Assembly (NCBI GenBank): GCA_023145975.1
Contig: JAGLCZ010000786.1
Span: 1-6,543 of the forward strand
Source of the DNA: Candidatus Hydrogenedentota bacterium
Lineage (GTDB): Bacteria; Hydrogenedentota; Hydrogenedentia; Hydrogenedentales; CAITNO01
Length of the DNA: 6,543 bases
Direction of reading: 5' to 3'
The position numbers and the translations under genes were made by a program. Under the pieces are notes generated by a model. That model ran no database searches. It was not told the origin of the DNA and saw only the letters and a program-made list of their open reading frames with translations. Shown piece after piece: positions 1-6,528 of this stretch. Numbering within the stretch: the first letter of the stretch is position 1; every line of letters starts with the position of its first letter.

Positions 1-3000
1 TGTTCAATACGCCACTTTTCATGTCGGGCAGCGGTATGGACGGGAATGCGGTTGGTATCGAGGGATTTGTCGGGAACGGGCGGAAACTTCCCCGAGCGAA
101 TACCGAAAACAGCGGCAGCAATATGCGTTTTAGCATTTTCTTCCCGTTGTGCAAATTCCTCATTCTTCTTGCGAAATAATGCATCCTGCTTTTTGTTTTT
201 GTATACCGAGTAATACCAGGCATCCACGCATTGTGTCCCGGGGAGTAGATGCTGCTCAGCCGCCCAGGCATACACACTTAATTGTAACGAAGATCCCGCC
301 AGAATATTTTTCCTGCCCGGTGTTCCAGATGATTTATAGTCGATGATTTGTATTGTATTGCCATCGCAGTCAATACGGTCAATTTTTCCGGTTAATCGGA
401 TGGTTTCATTATTGATGGTCAACAAAAACGGCTCTTCTTTATACAGATCTTCTTCAGCATCCTGCAGCGCACGCCCAAAGGTTGCCTCGAAATATTTTGG
501 GGATAGTCCCGACTTAAAATCCTTTAAGGAACGAGTCAGATAACGTTGCAGCACTTGTTCAAGACGTTGTCGCTCCACTTTCCGAACAACTTCGGGTACT
601 GATACCAGCGATTTTTCACTATTGCTGAATACTGCATGTACGCAGTCCACCATAGTAGCACGTGTTTCTGCTTCGTCTTCTTCGAATAGCTCTAGAACAG
701 AAAGCCCGGCAAAATGCTTGTGAAATCGGTATAAGGTTTCGTGTACCAGACTCCCTCGTGTCAAGGGGTCCATTTCGGATTCCGGCAGACGTGTTTCCCG
801 AACTTTTAAAACACGCTCCATGAAAAAACGGAAGGGGAACTGGATATAACTTTCCAGTTGATTGACGCTGAATTGTGTTGTTTCGCCATAGGCAAGGTCA
901 AGCACTTCAAGCAGATCCGATGCCCTGATACAGCCGTCATAAATACCGAAAGGAGCGGTGCTGTTACGCTGGGTTTCAATGGCAGCAGCACGGTCAATAG
1001 AGTCGGTTATTTCTGAGATTGGCTTACGCAGCTGTTTATACTTGCGGTAGTATGCAATGTTTGCAAGATCACGGGGTGATGCTGCCAGAAGCGGTTCTGG
1101 AAGAAAGCTGTCCGGACCGGGGTCGGGATGGGTAATATTTATTTTATGATCTTCGAACATGTCGGCAATATCTACAATGAAGGGGCTGGGTAATGATTCC
1201 CTCCCCGAGGCATTTTGCTTTCGGTAGGACAGCACCAATTGCTGCTGTGCTGCCGTAATGCCATGATAGAAGCGCAATCGCTGCCGATAGGTATGTTCAT
1301 AACCTCCGGGCAATTCTAATCCCAGGCGGCGTAAGCGATGTAAGTCAGATTCGGAATATACCGCGTTAATCGGCGATGCCTGCGGAAGCATCCCCTCATT
1401 CATACCGCCCAGAAAAACGTAGGAAAACCGTTCATGACGTAATCCATCCAGACTGCAGCAGTATACACCGGGTCTCTGCTCATATCGGACTGCTATACGA
1501 GTTTCTCCCATGGCTTCTTCAAGAAAGCGTGCAAATTCATTCCGGGTCAATAATATGTCCTGCGGGGTGGTGCCGGCAAGTTTTTCGAGCAGACTTCGCA
1601 GTGCATGTACTGCCGCAGTTTCACGTTGTAACATATTCGGATCAATCATATCTGCCACGGCACTTTCCATACCGAAAGCATCAATTTGTTTATCCAGTAA
1701 TACCGCAAATTCGCGAAGCGATCCCGGTTCCGGCATATCGTTTGCCAATATATCTAATTTACGGAATCGTTCTTGAAAGAACGCAATTTCCTTCTCGTAC
1801 TTTAGGGATAATTTACGAAATGCGGTACTCTTTGATGGATTGGTAATCGCTGTAATTCCCAGTTCTCGTGAAAGCATAGGGAAGGTCATGACATAAGGAA
1901 TTTCTTCAGCACTTGTTTTGAATAAGGGAGATGTCAACAACGATGTAACCGTATTTCGTTCCCAACTATTCAGTGTTTCGAAAATACGCATGACAAATGT
2001 GCCCGTGGCTGTAGATAATAATCTGGGCGCCACCTGCATGGAGACAGGAATACCAAATCCTTCAAAAATAGTGCGCAACGAACCTGCATTTTGCTCCATA
2101 TCGGTTAAACATACAGCAATTTCCTGCGGCCTTACTTTTTCCTGCACCAACAGTTTCTTAACCTGCCTGCCAAGACTTTCTATTTCGTGTTGTGCATCAG
2201 CACAAGGAAGAAGGAACGCATTCGCCACGAGCCCTGCTGGTGACGGAGGTGGGTTACGCCAGAAAATATGATGAGCAATATGTTGTATATAGTCTTGCGG
2301 CGAATCGGTCGAAAAGACCTGCTTCTTCAAAGGTTTTTCCGGGGCGAAATTTTCTATCCATTGTTGTTGTAACTGAAACAGGTCACTCCGATCCGGATCA
2401 GCATCATAATGCAAACCAATAACCAGATGCTCTACGTTTTCTGCCAGGACTGCCAAAAAACGCTGCTGGGATAAAGTAAAATCATCGAAACCATCCAGTA
2501 GTATAATAGAAGCATTATTGGGTAAAGGAGGCATTTTTTCGCTGCAGCAACGGGTTGCTTCCCAGTATAAACCCGGGATATCGTAGCAATCTGACCTAAG
2601 TAATCCCTCTTGATATTGTTCGTATACCAGAGCAACCAACCCATCGAAAGGACCTTGAGACTTATTTCGCATGAGCGCCTGCCGAAACCTATCCGGCTCA
2701 ATAGCGGCTTGTTTCAACTCGGTAATAACGCGCAGTAAATGCCGAACCAATCCCGGAGTAATCGGGAGTTGTGCAACAGAATCATCCTCCGGCAGGTTCT
2801 CGAGGGCTTGCCGTACCATCAGCCGTCGTTCCAGCATGGACACCATGCGCACAGATCGCCCAGACTCTTCAAGGATAGTGCGCGCAAAATCTCTTAGTTC
2901 TCCAGCACACTTTCCGAATAAACCCGGTAATTTCTGTTCGCGGATGAAGGCACTCTGCCGGGCGCGTGCAAGACGTACTGTAGGTGTTAGAAATAGCGCG

Positions 3001-3086
3001 GTATTTCTATGCTGCTTCCAGAGCGCATCGATGTGCTTGACGCGACTGCTATACGCAGAACCACCAATTAATGTTATCTGCCCCAT
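1..3086 (-). CDS. addB: AddB-like ATP-dependent helicase/exonuclease subunit (PD-(D/E)XK nuclease), 3' end outside window
   Basis: Open for 1028 codons from ATG at 3086 to the window edge with no stop, so the C-terminus is missing. AddB pairs with AddA to unwind and resect double-strand breaks for RecA loading; it supplies one nuclease and a helicase-like fold that usually scans for Chi. Visible order: an N-terminus with only a degenerate P-loop (GGSAYSSR, no GKT); the helicase-fold motif GMNEGMLP near residues 561-568; then the RecB-type nuclease, with His782 in GSLVHETL, Asp903 in GKIDRID, Asp916 and Lys918 in IIDYKSS, and Gln935 in SLQLSVYA. All catalytic positions are present, so the nuclease should be active. 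The segment SYIQFPFRFF (Phe750) matches where Firmicutes AddB has its first [4Fe-4S] cysteine (CPF), which is absent here. B. subtilis AddB is 1166 residues, so perhaps 20-150 are missing. A RecB-like or alphaproteobacterial-type AddB is the main alternative. Family assignment is firm; the exact subfamily is not. Confidence 0.85.
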   Translation of the reverse strand, partial: MGQITLIGGSAYSSRVKHIDALWKQHRNTALFLTPTVRLARARQSAFIREQKLPGLFGKCAGELRDFARTILEESGRSVRMVSMLERRLMVRQALENLPEDDSVAQLPITPGLVRHLLRVITELKQAAIEPDRFRQALMRNKSQGPFDGLVALVYEQYQEGLLRSDCYDIPGLYWEATRCCSEKMPPLPNNASIILLDGFDDFTLSQQRFLAVLAENVEHLVIGLHYDADPDRSDLFQLQQQWIENFAPEKPLKKQVFSTDSPQDYIQHIAHHIFWRNPPPSPAGLVANAFLLPCADAQHEIESLGRQVKKLLVQEKVRPQEIAVCLTDMEQNAGSLRTIFEGFGIPVSMQVAPRLLSTATGTFVMRIFETLNSWERNTVTSLLTSPLFKTSAEEIPYVMTFPMLSRELGITAITNPSKSTAFRKLSLKYEKEIAFFQERFRKLDILANDMPEPGSLREFAVLLDKQIDAFGMESAVADMIDPNMLQRETAAVHALRSLLEKLAGTTPQDILLTRNEFARFLEEAMGETRIAVRYEQRPGVYCCSLDGLRHERFSYVFLGGMNEGMLPQASPINAVYSESDLHRLRRLGLELPGGYEHTYRQRLRFYHGITAAQQQLVLSYRKQNASGRESLPSPFIVDIADMFEDHKINITHPDPGPDSFLPEPLLAASPRDLANIAYYRKYKQLRKPISEITDSIDRAAAIETQRNSTAPFGIYDGCIRASDLLEVLDLAYGETTQFSVNQLESYIQFPFRFFMERVLKVRETRLPESEMDPLTRGSLVHETLYRFHKHFAGLSVLELFEEDEAETRATMVDCVHAVFSNSEKSLVSVPEVVRKVERQRLEQVLQRYLTRSLKDFKSGLSPKYFEATFGRALQDAEEDLYKEEPFLLTINNETIRLTGKIDRIDCDGNTIQIIDYKSSGTPGRKNILAGSSLQLSVYAWAAEQHLLPGTQCVDAWYYSVYKNKKQDALFRKKNEEFAQREENAKTHIAAAVFGIRSGKFPPVPDKSLDTNRIPVHTAARHEKWRIE

Positions 3087-3092
3087 AAATCA

Positions 3093-3098
3093 TCCCTT
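3093..3098 (-). promoter_or_regulatory. Ribosome binding site of the addB-like gene
   Basis: On the minus strand AAGGGA lies six bases before the ATG at 3086. This is a good Shine-Dalgarno match at normal spacing. It supports ATG-GGG-CAG (Met-Gly-Gln) as the true start of the AddB-like protein. Confidence 0.7.
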
Positions 3099-3112
3099 TT
3101 TAAATTAGGAAT

Positions 3113-3132
3113 AAAAAACTGTGAACAACAGT
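3113..3132 (-). terminator. Weak hairpin plus T-tract (possible terminator or attenuator) before addB
   Basis: Read on the minus strand, ACTGT-TGTTC-ACAGT forms a 5-bp stem with a 5-base loop, and a run of six T follows directly, sharing its first T with the stem. The order is right for an intrinsic terminator, but the stem is short with only two G-C pairs, so any termination would be weak. It could partly separate transcription of the Rid-like gene from addB. It overlaps the candidate -10 box at 3130-3135, so both readings cannot hold at full strength. Confidence 0.3.
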
Positions 3133-3160
3133 ATACATGATATTTTAAGTACGGGGTCAG
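3130..3160 (-). promoter_or_regulatory. Possible weak sigma70-type promoter for addB
   Basis: On the minus strand CTGACC (3155-3160, four of six matches to TTGACA) is followed after 19 bases by TATACT (3130-3135, five of six matches to TATAAT). The -10 box is 43 bases before the addB start. The spacing is longer than the ideal 17, and the -35 box falls inside the REP-like palindrome, so this is a tentative call based on consensus matching only. Confidence 0.25.
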
Positions 3161-3190
3161 CTTCCATATTATTTGACGGGAATGCCCCGT
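3151..3190. repeat. REP/MITE-like palindromic element, single copy in window
   Basis: ACGGGGTCAG at 3151-3160 begins a 40-base unit that ends in CCCCGT at 3185-3190, so ACGGGG and CCCCGT form a perfect 6-bp outer inverted repeat. A nested hairpin, ACGGG-AATGC-CCCGT (3176-3190), shares the right arm, so two exclusive foldings exist. The GGGGTCAG core followed by an AT-rich stretch and a TGAC resembles repeats mobilised by REP-associated tyrosine transposases (Y1/IS200-like) in many Gram-negative genomes. With one copy visible, membership of a repeat family is inference. Confidence 0.35.
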
Positions 3191-3324
3191 TATATTTTGC
3201 AGGAATGCAATTTGATCGGAAAGAAAACCACGAAATACCTAAGCATGATATACTCCCGTATTCTTTTGCGATGGGTTCCCCATACATCCTATTTCGACAC
3301 GGAACAGAACACACCATTCCCTTG

Positions 3325-4440
3325 CTATACATTTAGACTTAACGCATCAAGTTCTATTTCAAAAAGCAGGTCATGACGACAGACATCGTTATGCACACAT
3401 ACTACGGGTATAGCAGGGGTCTTTGTTTCGATACGCCATGCTTCAAATGCAGGGATATCTTCAGCATTTTTAAAGTAGGTTGTAACGCGGGTACTGTCTG
3501 ATAGCTCCATACCACAGGCATGAAGGATAGATTTGACAACTTCCATGGTGCGTTTTATTTGTGCGGCAACATCCCCCTCGAATTGTGTTCGCCCATCAGG
3601 ACTGATACTGGCAGTTCCGGAAATATAGATGCGGCGTAATCCCGGCTCGCGAATTTCGGTGGCACGGCTGAAGGTGCTGCCATATTCGAGGGCGGCACAC
3701 TGTAAGGGTGACGGCACCATGCACACCGCAGCGTCTTCCCCTTTTAGAGATACGGCAAGTGCACCTGCTTCCAATGCCGATCCTGCAGCATTACCGCCTT
3801 CAATACCGGTACTTGCCGGTACAACATGGTGATACATTTGTTTTTTCCGAAAAAAAACATCCCGGGCAACGTTAAACACATCATACCAGTCCAGCAAATG
3901 GTGATTGAAAAACCAGGTGCGCATCACCTGATTAAACTGCATGTCACATAATTGCAATGCTGCATCCATGCGCTGAAATACGGCTGTGGCCTGTTCTGGA
4001 GGAGTATCGTCGGCATCTGTCGGAAGTATGCCGCCTAAACGGCAATATCGCAAAGAAGGGGTATCAAAATAAGTACCTGCAGCGTTTCCCTCAAACAGTA
4101 TCGGCAGCACCGGTATGCCGTCTATACCCCATGCCTGTATTCCGGTAATATGCGCTGCAGAACCCGATTTCTCTTCAACCCATGTTACAGGAAATGCGGC
4201 ATTCCCAAAAGTATTAGGTATGACTTCCCGCTGAAGTACTCCGGAACCCGGTCCCCCGAAAATTTCCAGTGAAACGATTTGTGCACCCGTTTCACGGACG
4301 ACACCGAAAAAATTCACTAAGGCCTCTTCAGGGGAGTCGCTTTGAGACGGTATTGAAGTGAAAAAGAATTCCTTACGATCAGACAAGGTAAGGGTCAATA
4401 CATCCGTGTTTTTAAAATGATCTTTTTGAAGGGCGTTCAC
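3325..4440 (-). CDS. Two-domain Rid-like (YjgF/YER057c/UK114) protein, chorismatase (FkbO/Hyg5)-like layout
   Basis: 371 codons from GTG at 4440 to TAG. The start is chosen because AAGGA sits seven bases before this GTG; the alternative TTG at 4485 (386 codons) has only pyrimidine-rich sequence before it, and an in-frame TAA lies further upstream. The C-terminal third is a clear Rid fold: YISGTASISPDG (about 272-283), the QIKRTMEVVKSIL helix (about 294-306), DSTRVTTYF (about 315-323), and the closing strand LLFEIELDAL (about 358-367). The middle is a second, degenerate Rid-like unit with the motif MRTWFF, then YDVFNVARDVFF and PASTGI, as I recall from FkbO/Hyg5 chorismatases, which cleave chorismate to a dihydrodiol or hydroxybenzoate. 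Classical RidA Arg105 (imine hydrolysis) has no counterpart: the segment reads TPAIPVV. The Glu120 equivalent is kept. No signal peptide or membrane segment, so cytoplasmic. The fold is secure; the reaction is unknown, and chorismatase is a hypothesis. Probably read together with the cytochrome gene 93 bases upstream. Confidence 0.8.
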   Translation of the reverse strand: MNALQKDHFKNTDVLTLTLSDRKEFFFTSIPSQSDSPEEALVNFFGVVRETGAQIVSLEIFGGPGSGVLQREVIPNTFGNAAFPVTWVEEKSGSAAHITGIQAWGIDGIPVLPILFEGNAAGTYFDTPSLRYCRLGGILPTDADDTPPEQATAVFQRMDAALQLCDMQFNQVMRTWFFNHHLLDWYDVFNVARDVFFRKKQMYHHVVPASTGIEGGNAAGSALEAGALAVSLKGEDAAVCMVPSPLQCAALEYGSTFSRATEIREPGLRRIYISGTASISPDGRTQFEGDVAAQIKRTMEVVKSILHACGMELSDSTRVTTYFKNAEDIPAFEAWRIETKTPAIPVVCVHNDVCRHDLLFEIELDALSLNV

Positions 4441-4447
4441 ATAAGAT

Positions 4448-4452
4448 TCCTT
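4448..4452 (-). promoter_or_regulatory. Ribosome binding site deciding the GTG start of the Rid-like gene
   Basis: Minus-strand AAGGA is seven bases upstream of GTG at 4438-4440. No purine-rich site precedes the TTG at 4483-4485; the bases before it read CTCCTCTTCTC. This removes 15 hydrophilic N-terminal residues from the longer model. Confidence 0.6.
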
Positions 4453-4533
4453 ATTATCATGGGCATCTTTAGATCTGTTGGACAAGAGAAGAGGAGCATT
4501 TGTTTCACCGGGAAGAGATTAGAACCATATGAA

Positions 4534-6369
4534 TTATAGGGAACGCAAATATACAATCAAATCATCAATCTCCGTTTCCGTCAGGCGGGTTGTTTCTCCA
4601 TGCTTATCATCCGGATTATGTTGTTTAAGAACATCCTGTAATGTGGCTGCACGGCCGTCATGAAGATAGGGCGCTGTGCGCCAGACCTCCACCAATGCCG
4701 GTGTATCGAATTTTTTTCCTGCGTCCATATACGTGCCCATATCAAAATTATAGGATTTCAGGTTGGTGTAAAGCGGGGCAGGATGGCATGCAGCACATCC
4801 TGCACGGGCAAAGACTTTTTTACCGCGTACCCCGGCTTCAGTGAGCTGCCCCTTTTCCAAAGCCGGACCGGAAATAGGAGTCAGTGATTTCAGGTATTCA
4901 TCGAGAGCAACAGCGTCTTCTTCGGGACGCACTGCAAATTGGATAAATTTAATGCCGGCACGCACAGCGACTTCTGCGCCATCACGAACGGCAAGCACCA
5001 TGGCGGGCGGTGTCTGGTGAGCCAACAACATATTTTTAGTATTTTTCGGATTTCCAATACCGTCATTTAAAAGGTCCCAGTTCAGACCGTCTGTTCGCCC
5101 GTCAGGGTGACAACTGGCGCAACTTTGCCATTGCTGAAAACACATACTGGCATCGTTGAAAAACATTTCGCCCTTACGGACAATGCAAGGTATTACCTCA
5201 TCACCAAATAACCATTGCTGTGGTCGTGGAATTTCCGAGGTTACATCTACCACCCCCAGGGAATCAGAGAAGTATTCTGTGGTATATGCAGTACTTTCCA
5301 CCATTACCAATGCGCGCGGTCCGTTTCCCTGCAGTTTGATTCTACGTCGCAGGTTCACCAAAAAAGACAAATCATTGGGCACATCTTTCGCAGTACGTGA
5401 CACAGCAGAAACGGCTTCCCCTGCTGCGACACGCGCCAGTTTTTCATGCAGGCCCTTGCGATCTATTACACTTATTTCATGGGTGCCTGCATGTGCTACA
5501 CAGATATAATCGCCTGTTGCGGTGCAAGCCACCCCCCAGGGATTAGCCGCTCCCCGTGAAACATCATCAAGCAGTACGGTATTGATAAATTCGCCGGAGA
5601 CCGCATCTATGATCGTGATCGCATTCGTATTCATCCAGCCCCGTTCCAGCTGGGTTGTCGGCAGCTGATATCGGCTCAACAAATGAGTTACATATATATT
5701 TTTGCCTTCCGGTGATCTGCAGATACCGCGAAGGCTGCTGCTGCCGTTGGGCAGTGCGATTGTACCGGATAGGGTTTTGGAAGGTACATCTATGACAGAC
5801 ACTTGCGCAGCAATATAGTCGCCGTCTGCCGAACCGGCAGGAAGATGATTTGCCACAAATAAGCGTTTCCCATCCAGGGTTACAGCAAGCGCTACAGGTT
5901 CACGGGGAACATCAATCCGGGTGATTTCTGTGTGCGCAGCAAGATCAATAATGGAAACGGTATTGTCAAAGCGGTTACATACAAACAATAGGGTTCCATC
6001 CGGGCTGAGTGTGGGTGCCAAAGGGGAATGACCAACGGCTATCTCGTAAAGTAACGTGCCTGCTGTATCCAACGCATAGACCTTCCCTTCGGGAAGATCA
6101 CCTGTAACAAACAGGGGTGATCCCGAAGAATGCACGGCAATACCTGACGGGGGTGCCGCCACCGCGAATGCTGTACGGACCGACTGCGAAGCGATATCAA
6201 CTACGAGCACTTGTTTTGTGTCATGGGCACATACGTACAGCGTTGCGCTGTCCGGTGCCGGGGCAAGTGCCACAGGAGAGTTATAACTTTCTGCCGCAGT
6301 CGTAGTTGCAGCAGCCAGCAATATCAAAACACCAAATATAAGGGTATAGACCAATACGTTATGGTTCAT
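4534..6369 (-). CDS. Exported YVTN/YncE-type beta-propeller protein with C-terminal di-haem (MauG/CcpA-like) cytochrome c
   Basis: Complete, 611 residues, ATG to TAA. Residues 1-26 are a signal peptide (hydrophobic VLVYTLIFGVLILLAA, likely cleaved after TTAA), so the protein is periplasmic. Residues about 30-375 are a beta-propeller of about seven blades, with recurring units such as LSPDGTLLFVCN, VSIIDL, TLDGKRLFVAN, VSVIDV and ISVIDR. The C-terminal part has two haem c sites, CASCH (417-421) and CAACH (525-529). The stretch FDTPALVEVWRTAPYLHDGR (554-573) is typical of the MauG/bacterial cytochrome c peroxidase family. Met544 and Met548 are candidate axial ligands of the second haem. Families of this build act as periplasmic electron-transfer, peroxidase or oxidase-type proteins; the substrate cannot be read here. 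Between the haems, GIGNPKNTKNMLLAHQTPPA replaces the usual peroxidase middle region. It heads the minus-strand cluster. Domain calls are firm, the role is open. Confidence 0.9.
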   Translation of the reverse strand: MNHNVLVYTLIFGVLILLAAATTTAAESYNSPVALAPAPDSATLYVCAHDTKQVLVVDIASQSVRTAFAVAAPPSGIAVHSSGSPLFVTGDLPEGKVYALDTAGTLLYEIAVGHSPLAPTLSPDGTLLFVCNRFDNTVSIIDLAAHTEITRIDVPREPVALAVTLDGKRLFVANHLPAGSADGDYIAAQVSVIDVPSKTLSGTIALPNGSSSLRGICRSPEGKNIYVTHLLSRYQLPTTQLERGWMNTNAITIIDAVSGEFINTVLLDDVSRGAANPWGVACTATGDYICVAHAGTHEISVIDRKGLHEKLARVAAGEAVSAVSRTAKDVPNDLSFLVNLRRRIKLQGNGPRALVMVESTAYTTEYFSDSLGVVDVTSEIPRPQQWLFGDEVIPCIVRKGEMFFNDASMCFQQWQSCASCHPDGRTDGLNWDLLNDGIGNPKNTKNMLLAHQTPPAMVLAVRDGAEVAVRAGIKFIQFAVRPEEDAVALDEYLKSLTPISGPALEKGQLTEAGVRGKKVFARAGCAACHPAPLYTNLKSYNFDMGTYMDAGKKFDTPALVEVWRTAPYLHDGRAATLQDVLKQHNPDDKHGETTRLTETEIDDLIVYLRSL

Positions 6370-6376
6370 TTCATGA

Positions 6377-6381
6377 CTCCC
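6377..6381 (-). promoter_or_regulatory. Ribosome binding site of the cytochrome gene
   Basis: Minus-strand GGGAG lies seven bases before the ATG at 6369. This supports the start that yields the signal peptide. Confidence 0.65.
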
Positions 6382-6404
6382 GGGTTATAACAAAGCACAA
6401 CCAT

Positions 6405-6435
6405 ATTAGAGTAGTGTAACAATTCCACCTCTAAT
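6405..6435. repeat. Inverted repeat in the cytochrome leader
   Basis: ATTAGAG (6405-6411) and CTCTAAT (6429-6435) are perfect 7-bp inverted arms around a 17-base spacer. Inside, GTG and CAC can add three pairs with a two-base bulge, so the minus-strand transcript could fold into a hairpin about 35 bases before the start codon. No T-run follows, so it is not an intrinsic terminator. It could be an mRNA-stability or regulatory hairpin, or an operator. Function is inferred from position only. Confidence 0.4.
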
Positions 6436-6455
6436 GTACCTGTACATATTACAGG
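6434..6455. promoter_or_regulatory. Two overlapping palindromes, candidate operator upstream of the cytochrome gene
   Basis: ATGTAC-CT-GTACAT (6434-6447) is a 14-bp palindrome with only the central CT unpaired. It overlaps CCTGTA-CATAT-TACAGG (6439-6455), a 17-bp inverted repeat with 6-bp arms. The two share 6439-6447. They lie 65-86 bases before the cytochrome ATG, just downstream of a possible minus-strand -10 box TAGAAT (6458-6463, five of six matches, no good -35). A dimeric repressor bound here would cover the start-site region. CTGT-N7-ACAG resembles the enterobacterial LexA box but is one base too short. The regulator is unknown. Confidence 0.45.
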
Positions 6456-6528
6456 AAATTCTATCGTATATACACATTATCTTCCCATGCGGATTTAAGA
6501 CTTGTAATGAGGAAGGAAAGATACTGGA

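Larger units (their letters stand above)
3087..3324. other. Intergenic region between Rid-like gene and addB, rich in short hairpins
   Basis: This 238-base gap is long compared with the 93-base gap upstream. Besides the REP-like unit it holds two further perfect small hairpins: TTGCA-GGAA-TGCAA (3197-3210) and ATGGG-TTC-CCCAT (3271-3283). TACGGG (3150-3155) and CCCGTA (3255-3260) are inverted copies 99 bases apart, and CATGATAT occurs at both 3136-3143 and 3244-3251. Both strands carry open frames of about 70 codons here, with no convincing ribosome binding site. I read it as a non-coding spacer, possibly a decayed mobile-element or repeat insertion. Confidence 0.45.

Noticed and set aside
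1376..1846. 156-codon plus-strand open frame
   Set aside because: It lies wholly antisense to the AddB-like gene, whose frame is continuous and carries family motifs here. The plus-strand product shows no recognisable domain.
2432..2701. 89-codon minus-strand frame
   Set aside because: It is a different frame inside the AddB-like gene and has no family signature.
3271..3283. Intrinsic terminator after the Rid-like gene
   Set aside because: The hairpin ATGGG-TTC-CCCAT is not followed by a T-run on either strand.
3121..3336. 71-codon plus-strand frame in the intergenic gap (GTG start), and the opposing 75-codon minus-strand frame at 3105-3332
   Set aside because: Neither has a convincing ribosome binding site, both span the palindromic unit, and they overlap each other. 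They are more likely products of a low-stop-density repeat region than genes.
6440..6454. LexA/SOS box upstream of the cytochrome
   Set aside because: CTGT and ACAG are separated by seven bases, not the eight of the enterobacterial box, and the downstream gene is not an SOS-type gene.
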